Shown here one piece after another: positions 6,913 to 14,627 of a DNA stretch of 26,753 bases (its first letter is position 1; the number at the start of each line of letters is the position of its first letter). Source of the DNA: Sabulitectum sp964571965 (GTDB lineage: Bacteria > Fermentibacterota > Fermentibacteria > Fermentibacterales > JCC-6); assembly GCA_964571965.1 (NCBI GenBank), contig CAZNFQ010000026.1, forward strand, positions 1 through 26,753, written 5' to 3'. The notes below the pieces were generated by a model. It did not search any database. It was not told where the DNA came from and was given only the letters and a program-made list of their open reading frames with translations. Position numbers and translations under genes: made by a program.

Positions 6913-8739
6913 ATGAAAGTTACTCTATTGGGTCTACTGCTTGTGTTTACGGGGGCAATGCTGGCAGCCAGTGAAACCCAGACAGACTGGCAGGGCGGAC
7001 CCGGCGTTCCCGGTCCGGTCACCGACTGGCAGGACAGATTCGATGTTTCAGGGGCAATGGACTGGGATACTGAACCGGGACAGTTAAAACTCATCGTGGA
7101 TAGAAGCGAAAACACAATTGCTACGGCCAACGGTCCATATTACGTAGTATCAACAGACATCGACCTTGACGGAGACATGGATGCGGCGGCTTGTGCCTAT
7201 GTATCCGGAGAGATCTTCTGGGTTGAGAACACCAATGGTCAGGGAACTGCCTGGAGCAAGCATGTGCTCGGGATCATTGACACACCGAGATTTATAGCGG
7301 TGGGTGACTTCGACAACAACGGGAAAAGGGATATCGTTGTATCCAGCGACGCTGACAACGCCATCTACCTTTTCCTTTCTTTCTCCAGCTACTGGGGCGC
7401 AAGTACTGTAATAGCATCTGGATTCGATGCCAGGCAGATCAGGGCCGAGGATATTGACCAGGACGGTTTAATAGACGTTCTGGGCGTTTCCAGCTACTCC
7501 GGCGATGTGTGCTGGTGGAAGAACAACGGTACAAATAATTCATGGAACATCAACTATGTCGATGGTGCCCTTATTGGAGCATACACCTGCGATGTGGGTG
7601 ACTTCAACGGAGACGGCCATCCTGACATTGCTGCAGCAAGCTACACTGCCAATGATATATGTGCCTACATTTCCCAGCCACCCTACGGCTACTCCTGGTC
7701 CAAGTACGTAATTGACACGAACTACAATAACCCGGTGTCAATAACTGCAGCCGACTTCAACAACGACGGCAGTGACGATTTTGCCATTGCTTCATCTTCC
7801 GGTTTGGGAAATCTGACCTGGTATGACTTCCTCGATTCTCAGAGTTCCTGGACAGCTCATCAGATGACCGGAGCTCAGGCTTCAGGGATTTATGACATAA
7901 CTGCCCATGACATGGACGGCGATGGATATCCCGATGTGACTGCAGCAGCCTACAACGAGAACAAGATCGTATGGTGCAAGAACAGAGAATACATGGGTGA
8001 AGCCTGGGAAACCTTTTCGGTGTGCGATTTCTTTGCCGGTGCCCTTGGGGTTTCAGTAGGTGATATGGACGGCGACGATGTGCCGGACATTCTCGGCTGC
8101 GCCTATAACGGTGACAAGCTGAGCTGGTGGAGAGTTAGCGGTTTCACATCTCCAAGCATTCTTACCAGTTCAATACTGAATATCGAACCGGACGATCCCA
8201 CCATGGTGGAATGGGACTACATCTACTGGGCCAAGATCACACCATCGGGAACTAGTGTGGAATTCAGACTCAAAACATCCTACGACTCTGGTAACATGGG
8301 TCCCTGGAGTTCCTGGATAACATCTAATGGAGATATTTCCACCGTCGTTGCCCAGGGGGGCAGCTTCCTGCAGTACCAGGTTCGTCTTGCCACCAGCAAT
8401 CCCAACGTGACGCCTTCTCTGAAGGACGTTACAATTCTCTGGGATCCTGTGAGCATAGAGGATGAAGGTTCAGCTCCCGTGGATGGAAGAAAGGTCTGGC
8501 TGACCTCAGGAAACCCTGTATCGGGTGCTTTTTCAATCGGCTACACTGTGGATTCGCCGGGCAGGGTCAGTCTGGGCGTCTACGACATAATGGGAAGAAC
8601 GGTACACTCCGTTACAGAGGGAGAAATGACCCCCGGAGTTTACTCAGCCATGGTCCCTGCTCTTCCTGCTGGAACCTATTCAATTGTCATGCAGACCGAT
8701 GAAAGCATGGCTGCCCATAGGGTGGTTGTTACTCCCTGA
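6913..8739 (+). CDS. Secreted VCBS/FG-GAP repeat protein with FlgD/T9SS-like C-terminal domain
   Basis: The 608-residue product begins with a signal peptide (MKVTLLGLLLVFTGAMLAA). Residues about 75-420 hold seven FG-GAP/VCBS-type repeats, each with a calcium-loop-like core: DIDLDGDMD, DFDNNGKRD, DIDQDGLID, DFNGDGHPD, DFNNDGSDD, DMDGDGYPD and DMDGDDVPD. Such repeats build a beta-propeller, so a single seven-bladed propeller is likely. A further beta-rich domain follows (about 425-515), then the sorting-type module with SLGVYDIMGRTV and PAGTYSIVMQ. It is probably exported to the surface and binds a ligand or sugar; no catalytic motif is visible. It has its own promoter and terminator. Confidence 0.9.
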   Translation: MKVTLLGLLLVFTGAMLAASETQTDWQGGPGVPGPVTDWQDRFDVSGAMDWDTEPGQLKLIVDRSENTIATANGPYYVVSTDIDLDGDMDAAACAYVSGEIFWVENTNGQGTAWSKHVLGIIDTPRFIAVGDFDNNGKRDIVVSSDADNAIYLFLSFSSYWGASTVIASGFDARQIRAEDIDQDGLIDVLGVSSYSGDVCWWKNNGTNNSWNINYVDGALIGAYTCDVGDFNGDGHPDIAAASYTANDICAYISQPPYGYSWSKYVIDTNYNNPVSITAADFNNDGSDDFAIASSSGLGNLTWYDFLDSQSSWTAHQMTGAQASGIYDITAHDMDGDGYPDVTAAAYNENKIVWCKNREYMGEAWETFSVCDFFAGALGVSVGDMDGDDVPDILGCAYNGDKLSWWRVSGFTSPSILTSSILNIEPDDPTMVEWDYIYWAKITPSGTSVEFRLKTSYDSGNMGPWSSWITSNGDISTVVAQGGSFLQYQVRLATSNPNVTPSLKDVTILWDPVSIEDEGSAPVDGRKVWLTSGNPVSGAFSIGYTVDSPGRVSLGVYDIMGRTVHSVTEGEMTPGVYSAMVPALPAGTYSIVMQTDESMAAHRVVVTP

Positions 8740-8755
8740 CCTCTGCAACTGATAA

Positions 8756-8785
8756 GGGCCCCGGGGTTTTCCCGGGGCCCTTTTT
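8756..8785 (+). terminator. Intrinsic terminator after the VCBS-repeat gene
   Basis: A perfect ten-base GC stem, GGGCCCCGGG (8756-8765) and CCCGGGGCCC (8771-8780), encloses a five-base loop (GTTTT) and is followed by TTTTT (8781-8785). The T-run favours + strand termination. It also separates this gene from the convergent pyrI end at 8814. Confidence 0.92.
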
Positions 8786-8813
8786 GTTTCTCTCAGCTTC
8801 GATTTACCGGAAA

Positions 8814-9275
8814 TCAGACCGGTGCGGTAAGGTTTTCAGGTTTAACCGCGGCTACCCTTTCGCAGTAGGAGCATCTGTATGTCATCTCATCTCTGTTCTC
8901 AAGGGTGAAATGCCTTGCGGCCCCGAGCTTGTTGGTGGCGCAGTTGGGATTAGGGCATTCCATCACACCGTGAATAACGGAGGGTATGGAAATTTTTCTC
9001 TTCTCGCTGACCTTTCCGTTCCGGATAATGTTAATGGTGGCATCCGGGGCGATCAGGGCAATTGTGTCCGTTTCGCTCTTAAGCAGTATCCTGTTTTCTA
9101 TCTTTACTATGTCCTTACCCCCCGGGTGTCTCTTGGATAGAAAACCAACACCTATGGTAAAGATCCCCTCGTTGCCGATACCAAGTATTTCAACCACTTT
9201 CAGTGCCATTGGAGTGGGTATGTGGTCGATCACGGTACCGTTATCTATGGCGTATACCTTGTATGCCCTGTCCAT
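8814..9275 (-). CDS. pyrI: Aspartate carbamoyltransferase regulatory chain PyrI
   Basis: PyrI is the nucleotide-binding, zinc-containing regulatory chain that assembles with PyrB and gives the enzyme allosteric control by ATP and CTP/UTP. The 153-residue product has the family start (YKVYAIDNGTVIDHIP), the allosteric domain, and a C-terminal zinc site with C107, C112, C135 and C138 (CPNPNC and CSYC). The start codon overlaps the pyrB stop by one base (TAATG), so the chains are produced together. Its presence shows that the neighbouring transcarbamylase is an E. coli-type holoenzyme rather than the lone catalytic form. Confidence 0.97.
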   Translation of the reverse strand: MDRAYKVYAIDNGTVIDHIPTPMALKVVEILGIGNEGIFTIGVGFLSKRHPGGKDIVKIENRILLKSETDTIALIAPDATINIIRNGKVSEKRKISIPSVIHGVMECPNPNCATNKLGAARHFTLENRDEMTYRCSYCERVAAVKPENLTAPV

Positions 9276-10198
9276 TACTCGATACCTCCCGTTACCAGAC
9301 CAAGAAGAGCCTGTCTTGTGGGGACCCCGTTGTGGGCCTGTCTGAAGTAGATGGCATTGGGTGTGGCATCGACTTCTTCGGCTATTTCATCCACCCTTGG
9401 CAGCGGGTGCATCACCCGTACCTGCTCCCCCAGACTTCTTATGGTGTTTCGGTCTATACGGTAGCTGTGTGCAACATTCTTGTATTCCTGGGGATCACCG
9501 AACCTCTCCTTCTGAATCCTTGTGACATAAAGGATATCCAGCTTCATGCCTCCTGCGTCATCAGGTGATTCGGCGGTGCTGTAAGAGATCCCCTTTTCGT
9601 CCAGTTCACGGAGGATCGCAGGCGGCATCTTAAGGGAAGGTGGGGATATGAACACCATTTCAGCGTTGAACATAGACATGGCGTGGGTAAGTGAATGAAC
9701 CGTTCTCCCGTATTTCAGGTCTCCCATTATGCCTATTTTCAACCCTTCAAGTCTGTTGAACTCTTCATGAATAGTGAACAGATCGAGAAATGTCTGGGTT
9801 GGATGCTGGTTGGCGCCGTCGCCTGCGTTGATCACCGGAACCGTTGCAGTTTCGCTTGCAAGTCTTGCAGCTCCCTCCACCGGATGCCTGATAACCATTG
9901 CATCGCAGTAACCGGTTACAGTTCTAACGGAGTCAGAGAAGGATTCCCCTTTTTTCTGTGAGGATGCTCCCGGGTCGGCAAAGCCGAAAACCTGACCGCC
10001 GCTTTTCAGAATTGCGGATTCGAAGGACAGCCTTGTCCTCGTGGAAGGCTCGAAAAACAGTGAAGCAACGGTTTTTCCCTTCAGGCACATCTCGTGTTTT
10101 CCCTGCTTCACCTCGGAAGATCTTCGGACGATGGTCCATAGATCATCAATGGTCATATCCCTGAGGGAGATCATGTCTCTTCCCTTAAACGAACTCAC
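9275..10198 (-). CDS. pyrB: Aspartate carbamoyltransferase catalytic chain PyrB
   Basis: PyrB joins carbamoyl phosphate and aspartate to give carbamoyl aspartate, the first committed step of pyrimidine synthesis. The 307-residue product has the carbamoyl-phosphate loop STRTR (52-56), the SQKKGES loop with K83, HPTQ from 132, GDLKYGRTVHS (159-169) and HPLPR near the C-terminus. The start is GTG 10198 with GGAGGA upstream; it places the conserved MISLRDM stretch at the usual distance from the N-terminus, which an ATG at residue 9 would not. Eleven bases separate it from the EIIA-type gene upstream, so the two are probably co-transcribed. Confidence 0.98.
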   Translation of the reverse strand: MSSFKGRDMISLRDMTIDDLWTIVRRSSEVKQGKHEMCLKGKTVASLFFEPSTRTRLSFESAILKSGGQVFGFADPGASSQKKGESFSDSVRTVTGYCDAMVIRHPVEGAARLASETATVPVINAGDGANQHPTQTFLDLFTIHEEFNRLEGLKIGIMGDLKYGRTVHSLTHAMSMFNAEMVFISPPSLKMPPAILRELDEKGISYSTAESPDDAGGMKLDILYVTRIQKERFGDPQEYKNVAHSYRIDRNTIRSLGEQVRVMHPLPRVDEIAEEVDATPNAIYFRQAHNGVPTRQALLGLVTGGIE

Positions 10199-10209
10199 TG
10201 TTCCTCCAT

Positions 10210-10953
10210 TCAGCCCTTGACACTGGAACTGATCACCTGAAGCTCCCTGTGTCGCACGGCGTTGATAACATCGTCCTCCGTCATTGATTCCAGGAGGGTT
10301 TCTATGAATGCACTGTCTCTCAGAAGTCTGTTGATTCTTGCAAGAACGTGAACGTGTCTGTGTGGATCGGGAAAGAGAAGCAGGAAGAAGATGGAAGTGA
10401 GTCTTCCAGAGGACTCCCCGAATGGAACCGGGTGAGGCGGTATCATCATTAGGAGCAGTTCGTTCTCCACGTACAGCCTGGCTATCTCCAGCGGATGAAC
10501 CAGGGCTGCTCCGCAGCGAAGGGCGGTGGAAAGAACCTGCTCTCTTTTTTCCAGCTGCTCGCAGAGCTCTGCCTGATCGTAAACGGCACCCAGTTCCACG
10601 GCCCTTGCAGAGAGGGATCTGAAGACGGATGGTTTTGTTGATATGTGCTCCGGGAAATAAACCCGACCCCCCTGCAGGATCCGGGTGATCCCGCAGCTGA
10701 AAGGGTCAAGCCCTCCATGGTCAGCTGCGGCCATATCCGCCTTCATAAGCGTTTCAGTGGTTAGAGAACTGAAATTTTCTGAGATCCAGTTCATCACATC
10801 ATCCCTGTTGTAGACCATGCAGCCCTGTTTCTGAACAGCCTTAAGCCTGCTTCCAAGCAGAGCTTTGCGCACCCCGGGAAGGCTTTCTCCCAGAAACCTG
10901 GCAATGTCCATCTCAGAGAGGAAACGGTTCAATTCTTCTGCTTTCTGTTTCAT
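10210..10953 (-). CDS. Helix-turn-helix protein with PTS EIIA (type 2) domain, putative regulator
   Basis: The 247-residue product has two parts. Residues about 11-60 read like an excisionase/MerR-type DNA-binding helix-turn-helix (FLSEMDIARFLGESLPGVRKAL then VYNRDDVMNWI, of which the first run is cited in pieces: SEMDIARFLG, GVRKAL). Residues about 95-240 resemble the fructose/nitrogen EIIA domain: REQVLSTALRCGAALVHP matches the 'RE....T....G.A.PH' region and puts H153 at the phosphorylation position, with the later DPHRHVHVLARI also typical. Start ATG 10953 has GGGAGAG upstream; TTG 10974 is possible but would include that site. No EIIB, EIIC, HPr or EI gene is nearby, so a regulatory rather than sugar-transport role is likely. 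A link to pyrBI control is inference. Confidence 0.82.
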   Translation of the reverse strand: MKQKAEELNRFLSEMDIARFLGESLPGVRKALLGSRLKAVQKQGCMVYNRDDVMNWISENFSSLTTETLMKADMAAADHGGLDPFSCGITRILQGGRVYFPEHISTKPSVFRSLSARAVELGAVYDQAELCEQLEKREQVLSTALRCGAALVHPLEIARLYVENELLLMMIPPHPVPFGESSGRLTSIFFLLLFPDPHRHVHVLARINRLLRDSAFIETLLESMTEDDVINAVRHRELQVISSSVKG

Positions 10954-10973
10954 GGTTCGACTCTCTCCCGGCA

Positions 10974-11002
10974 ATTATACTATCCCGGTAATATCCTTTG
11001 AA
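10974..11002 (-). promoter_or_regulatory. Sigma-70-like promoter of the EIIA-pyrB-pyrI operon
   Basis: On the minus strand, TTCAAA (11002-10997), a 17-base spacer and TATAAT (10979-10974, perfect) match ten of twelve positions. The predicted start leaves a leader of only about 14 bases, which still includes the GGGAGAG ribosome site. The -35 overlaps the ribosome site of the divergent pepT, so there is no room for an attenuator leader of the E. coli pyrBI kind in front of this operon. Confidence 0.55.
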
Positions 11003-11011
11003 AGGAGTCAT

Positions 11012-12229
11012 ATGAATTCTCTTACTGAGAGGTTTGCAAGGTACGCCGGTATACATACTTCCTCAGATCCTGAAGGAAAGGGATCACCATCCTCCGAGAG
11101 ACAATTCCACCTTCTCCGGATTCTCGAGAAAGAGCTTATGGAGATGGGTATGTGTGATATCCATCTGTCGAGTCAGGGTGTTCTTTATGCAAGGGTCCCC
11201 GGCGGCAGCGGTGATGAAACCATAGGTCTGATCGCCCATGTGGATACATCACCGGATTCTCCCGGTGCTGATGTGAGGCCTGTTTTTCACAGGAACTGGA
11301 ATGGTGAACCGATTTCCCTTCAGAACGGTCTCTTTATCGATCCCGCAGAGTGCAATGATATTGAGAGATACATAGGAGGAACCATAATTACCTCCGACGG
11401 CACTACCCTTCTCGGTGCTGACGACAAGGCAGGCATTGCCATTATCATGGAGGTATGCAGCTGGCTCATTAACCATCCGGATATGCAAAGACCTCCCGTT
11501 TCCATTGCATTTACCCCTGATGAAGAGGTGGGAAGGGGTATGGACAATTTCGAAGTGGAGAGATTCGGGGCTGATTTTGCCTACACGGTAGACGGCGGTG
11601 AGGTAACGGAGATATCTTCGCAAACCTTCAATGCCTGGTCTGCTGACTGGAAGATATCGGGTAAGGAGGTTCACCCCGGAAGCGCCGCAGGAGTAATGAT
11701 CAACGCGGTGAGAATTGCAGGGGAACTGATAGGTTTGATCCGCTCGGAGGAAATGCCTGAAAACAGCAGGGGGATGCAGGGATACGATTATCCACTTGCG
11801 GTAAAGGGAACCACGGAATCAGCTGAGGTAAAGTGCATACTCAGAGACTTTTCCAATGAAGGAATGATACAGCGAAGAAGACGTATGGAAGCCATAAGAG
11901 ACTGTCTTTCGGCGCTTTTTCCCGGAGCTGGAATAGAGCTTGAGATGAAGGAGCAGTACAGCAATCCCGGTGAGATACTGAAGAAAGACAGAAGACTCGT
12001 TGACTATGCGCTGCGGGGTTTTGCAAGGTGCGGAATCGATCCCCGTGAGAGTGCCATACGCGGAGGAACAGACGGATCGAGGCTAAGCTTCATGGGCGTT
12101 CCAACCGCCAACCTGCCCACCGGGGGGGAACTATTCCACTCAAAACGGGAGTGGATCGCAGCTGAAGGAATGGCACTGGCACTGGAAGGGTTGAAAACCA
12201 CCCTTATCGTTTGGGGCGAAAACCTGTAG
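11012..12229 (+). CDS. pepT: Peptidase T (tripeptide aminopeptidase)
   Basis: PepT is a cytoplasmic M20-family metallopeptidase that removes the N-terminal residue of tripeptides. The 405-residue product has the dizinc ligands in their usual motifs: GLIAHVDTSPD (H76, D78), LLGADDKAG (D137), TPDEEVGRG with the catalytic E171, YTVDGGE (D194) and ELFHSKREW (H376). Start ATG 11012 follows AAAGGAG and matches the family length (E. coli about 408); the frame stays open further upstream, but that part reads antisense to the neighbouring gene. It is divergent from the EIIA-pyrBI operon across a gap of 58 bases. Confidence 0.96.
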   Translation: MNSLTERFARYAGIHTSSDPEGKGSPSSERQFHLLRILEKELMEMGMCDIHLSSQGVLYARVPGGSGDETIGLIAHVDTSPDSPGADVRPVFHRNWNGEPISLQNGLFIDPAECNDIERYIGGTIITSDGTTLLGADDKAGIAIIMEVCSWLINHPDMQRPPVSIAFTPDEEVGRGMDNFEVERFGADFAYTVDGGEVTEISSQTFNAWSADWKISGKEVHPGSAAGVMINAVRIAGELIGLIRSEEMPENSRGMQGYDYPLAVKGTTESAEVKCILRDFSNEGMIQRRRRMEAIRDCLSALFPGAGIELEMKEQYSNPGEILKKDRRLVDYALRGFARCGIDPRESAIRGGTDGSRLSFMGVPTANLPTGGELFHSKREWIAAEGMALALEGLKTTLIVWGENL

Positions 12230-12240
12230 AATGTTGCCCC

Positions 12241-12269
12241 TTGCGTGTTGCCCGGGGTTTTTCTATTAT
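12241..12269 (+). promoter_or_regulatory. Possible promoter for the small exported protein
   Basis: TTGCGT (12241-12246), a 17-base spacer and TATTAT (12264-12269) give a good -10 (five of six) but a weak -35 (three of six). It sits in the 71-base gap between pepT and the next start. Confidence 0.3.
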
Positions 12270-12300
12270 GCCTGTGGACAGCTTGTTCGAGAGGGGATTT

Positions 12301-12816
12301 ATGAGGAACTTCGCTGTACTCTTTTTTACTCTGGTTATTACCGGTGCGGCACTGGCACAGAATGCCGAAGCTGACTCGCTGGTAAGGACGGGCATTACAC
12401 AGTTCATGGAAGCACTGCAGACCGGAGACGGCGATGTCGCCGCCGCCATGTTTTCATCCCAGGCAGTTGCTCAGGTTGAAGTTATGCTGAACACTATTAA
12501 ACAAAGCCTGGACCGTGATCCCCAGGGAACCATGCGAAGACTGAACAACGCCGGTTACCTTATCGATCTGGAAGGTGCAGAAGACTGGGAACCAGAGGTA
12601 TATCTTGCTCAAACCCTCTCTCTTCCAATGATCAGTGCCAGGTATGTGCCCTATGAACTGGAGATCGACTCAGTAGCCATCGACGATGAATCCGCAACCG
12701 TACAGATGACATTCCGTACTGCAAGCGGAACGGAGATACCCCAGCAGGCTCTGATGACCCTTGAGAATGACGTTTGGAAAGTGACCAGTTTCATGGGGAT
12801 CACTGCTTTCCCCTGA
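12301..12816 (+). CDS. Small exported protein of unknown function, possibly NTF2/DUF4878-like
   Basis: The chosen start is ATG 12301 behind GAGAGGGG, which puts a clean signal peptide (MRNFAVLFFTLVITGAALAQ) at the N-terminus; the frame stays open upstream to 12211 but would hide it. The mature part of about 151 residues begins with a helical stretch (DSLVRTGITQFMEALQTGD), and ends with strands such as VQMTFRTASG and ENDVWKVTSF. That helix-then-sheet pattern, with the 'W K V' ending, is seen in NTF2-like/DUF4878 lipoprotein-type domains, but I cannot assign a family. No lipobox Cys is present, so it is probably periplasmic or secreted. Its stop directly abuts the end of the convergent radical SAM gene. 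Confidence 0.8.
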   Translation: MRNFAVLFFTLVITGAALAQNAEADSLVRTGITQFMEALQTGDGDVAAAMFSSQAVAQVEVMLNTIKQSLDRDPQGTMRRLNNAGYLIDLEGAEDWEPEVYLAQTLSLPMISARYVPYELEIDSVAIDDESATVQMTFRTASGTEIPQQALMTLENDVWKVTSFMGITAFP

Positions 12817-13824
12817 TTACTGCCTGCTCTTGACTATTTCGCTTCCTCCTCTTGTAATTTCCGGGCATCCGGTGCAGTTGTCCTCCTTTTTGAATTCCCC
12901 GTTGCGAAGTCTGCCATAGGCAGTGCCCTGCCATACCTCCATGAAACCATCCATGACGTTTCCCAGGGGGTTTCCCGTGTTCCAGTAAGGGCATGGGAAT
13001 ATGGAGCCGTCGGGATCTATGTAGACCGTATTCTCAAGATAGGGGCAGGGATGGGGTGAATTTCCCCTGGTCACACTTTCTGAAAGATGAAAGGCAATAC
13101 CCAGAGAAGCTGCTTTCGCTTGTGCCTTTTTTATGTACTCTGAAGCCTCCGCTGAATCTGTTCTTACCACTTTATCCAGTGTATCCAGTCCTTCGTAGGG
13201 AACCAGCGGCACTACCCCTGCGGACTCTGCACCAACTCTTGCCGCAAGCTCCACTATTTCGGGAAGTTCCCGGAGATTATCCCTCTGAAGGGTGGTACTG
13301 AATCCCACCATTGGAAATCTTCTTTTTCCCCGGGCCCGGATCAGTTTGACCAGCATGGATGTTATTCTGTCCAGATCTGCGCCGTCCCTTATCAGGCCGT
13401 GGGTTTCACGTGATGCCCCGTCGATGGAAATGAAGAGGCTTGTGGGAGGATACTCCAGTATGCCGTTTATCAGCTTTTCGGTGAGAAGGGTCCCATTGGT
13501 AACCATTTCCCTGTAGGGAACTCCGCTTCTGAAAAGGGTTTTCAGGTGTTCTGTGAAATCCGGATTGGTGAGGGGCTCTGCTCCGCAGGAAATACCCACC
13601 GTGCGTGACAGGGGGAAGATCTCATCTGCTATTTTACGAAAAACTTCAGGTTCCATGTGGTGCCATTTTCTTGAACTGTCGCTGTCGGAAAGACGCATTG
13701 GACACATGGAACACCTCAGGTTGCAGTGATTGGTCGTGTCCATGCGGACAAGCAGCTTCCTTCGCGGATGAACGGGGCGGAACCACGGGAACCCGTTCTT
13801 TCTGGCAATGAACCCAGGAGACAT
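12817..13824 (-). CDS. Radical SAM protein with SPASM-like C-terminal domain
   Basis: The 335-residue product has the radical SAM cluster motif CNLRCSMC (C34, C38, C41), then GISCGAEPLTNPD (the 'GGEP'-like step), TNGTLL and SIDGASRETHG, all typical of the SPASM/twitch subgroup. A second Cys-rich region near the C-terminus (CPYLENTVYIDPDGS, PCPYWNTGNPLGNV, CTGCP) should hold an auxiliary iron-sulfur cluster. Such enzymes modify peptides or proteins or act on small substrates; no precursor peptide gene is evident beside it, so the substrate is unknown. Start ATG 13824 has AAGGAAGGG five bases upstream; a GTG at 13830 is too close to that site. Confidence 0.9.
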   Translation of the reverse strand: MSPGFIARKNGFPWFRPVHPRRKLLVRMDTTNHCNLRCSMCPMRLSDSDSSRKWHHMEPEVFRKIADEIFPLSRTVGISCGAEPLTNPDFTEHLKTLFRSGVPYREMVTNGTLLTEKLINGILEYPPTSLFISIDGASRETHGLIRDGADLDRITSMLVKLIRARGKRRFPMVGFSTTLQRDNLRELPEIVELAARVGAESAGVVPLVPYEGLDTLDKVVRTDSAEASEYIKKAQAKAASLGIAFHLSESVTRGNSPHPCPYLENTVYIDPDGSIFPCPYWNTGNPLGNVMDGFMEVWQGTAYGRLRNGEFKKEDNCTGCPEITRGGSEIVKSRQ

Positions 13825-13847
13825 ATACACCCTTCCTTTTTCAGGGT

Positions 13848-13876
13848 ATGATAAGCAACGGAGACCTGTGTTGCAA
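13848..13876 (-). promoter_or_regulatory. Possible promoter of the radical SAM gene
   Basis: On the minus strand, TTGCAA (13876-13871), a 17-base spacer and TATCAT (13853-13848) match nine of twelve consensus positions. It lies 24 bases before ATG 13824 in the 113-base gap between divergent genes. I found no equally good promoter for the + strand amidotransferase gene in the same gap. Confidence 0.4.
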
Positions 13877-13937
13877 TTGTTTCGGTCTGTTGGTTATTGT
13901 TGTATGAAACCAATCTTTACACCGGGGGATTACCTGT

Positions 13938-14627
13938 ATGGAAAAACCAGTTCTCGTTCTTGATTATTCCGTTGACGCAAGGTCCGGTGATAACATCAGC
14001 AGATGGTTCAGTGTTTCTTCCCGCGTTGAGAGAGTTTCCGCCGGCGATCCGTTTCCGGTTCTGAGGCCTTCTGATCACAGGGCAGTGGTGCATTCCGGGT
14101 CTGCCCTTTCAATAATGGATGACCATCCCTTTATTGCAGGAGCATCAGATTTCATCAGGGGCTGCTGTTCCGCCGGCGTTCCCCAGATGGGTATCTGTTA
14201 TGGGCATCAGCTTTTGGCCAGGGTCATGTCGGGGATCGACTCTGTCGAGAGATGTTCATCAGTTGAACTTGGATGGATTCCTGTGGAGTTCCTCCCCTCC
14301 TGGCCTGTTCGGGGCCTATCCGGTTCCCTGGCTGTATGGCAGTCGCATTACGATCGAGTGAAGAAGCTTCCTGAAGGTTCCGTGATAACAGCAACTGACT
14401 CCCATACCGAGATCCAGGCATTTTTCAACGGAGAACTCAGGCTTTTCGGCACTCAGTTCCATCCGGAGTTCGACAGGGACAGCGGAAACCGGTGCTTCAG
14501 TGAAGACCCGGATATTTTCACCATTAATGGTATAGATTTAGAAAGAACCCTTCAGGGCGGTCCGGGATTCAACACAGGTGAAGTTGTGTTCGACCATTTC
14601 CTGAGAGCCTTTGAACAGGAGTTGTGA
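13938..14627 (+). CDS. Class I glutamine amidotransferase (GATase1) domain protein
   Basis: The 229-residue product is a stand-alone class I amidotransferase domain: the nucleophile elbow MGICYGHQLLA gives C87, and FGTQFHPEFD gives H175 and E177, completing the triad. The order resembles the amidotransferase half of GMP synthase and its stand-alone relatives (GuaA-like GATase1), which hydrolyse glutamine or gamma-glutamyl compounds. No synthetase partner is beside it, so it may act as a gamma-glutamyl hydrolase rather than feed ammonia to a partner. GGGGG precedes ATG 13938. It overlaps the following dipeptidase by one base, which fits a peptide or amino-acid breakdown role, though that is inference. 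Confidence 0.88.
   Translation: MEKPVLVLDYSVDARSGDNISRWFSVSSRVERVSAGDPFPVLRPSDHRAVVHSGSALSIMDDHPFIAGASDFIRGCCSAGVPQMGICYGHQLLARVMSGIDSVERCSSVELGWIPVEFLPSWPVRGLSGSLAVWQSHYDRVKKLPEGSVITATDSHTEIQAFFNGELRLFGTQFHPEFDRDSGNRCFSEDPDIFTINGIDLERTLQGGPGFNTGEVVFDHFLRAFEQEL

Noticed and set aside
9275..10198. Ornithine carbamoyltransferase instead of PyrB
   Set aside because: The SQKKGES loop, the HPTQ and HPLPR motifs and the overlapping pyrI gene identify the aspartate enzyme.
10210..10953. A sugar-uptake PTS component
   Set aside because: There is no EIIB, EIIC, HPr or EI gene in the window and a DNA-binding-like domain is fused, so transport is less likely than regulation.
12233..12253. Direct repeat GTTGCCC twice, 17 bases apart, before the small exported protein
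   Set aside because: A seven-base repeat in one place may be chance; no regulator of that spacing is known to me.
12237..12262. CCCC...GGGG followed by TTTTT after pepT, as a terminator
   Set aside because: The stem is only four pairs around a 13-base loop, so it is too weak to call, although the T-run is suggestive.
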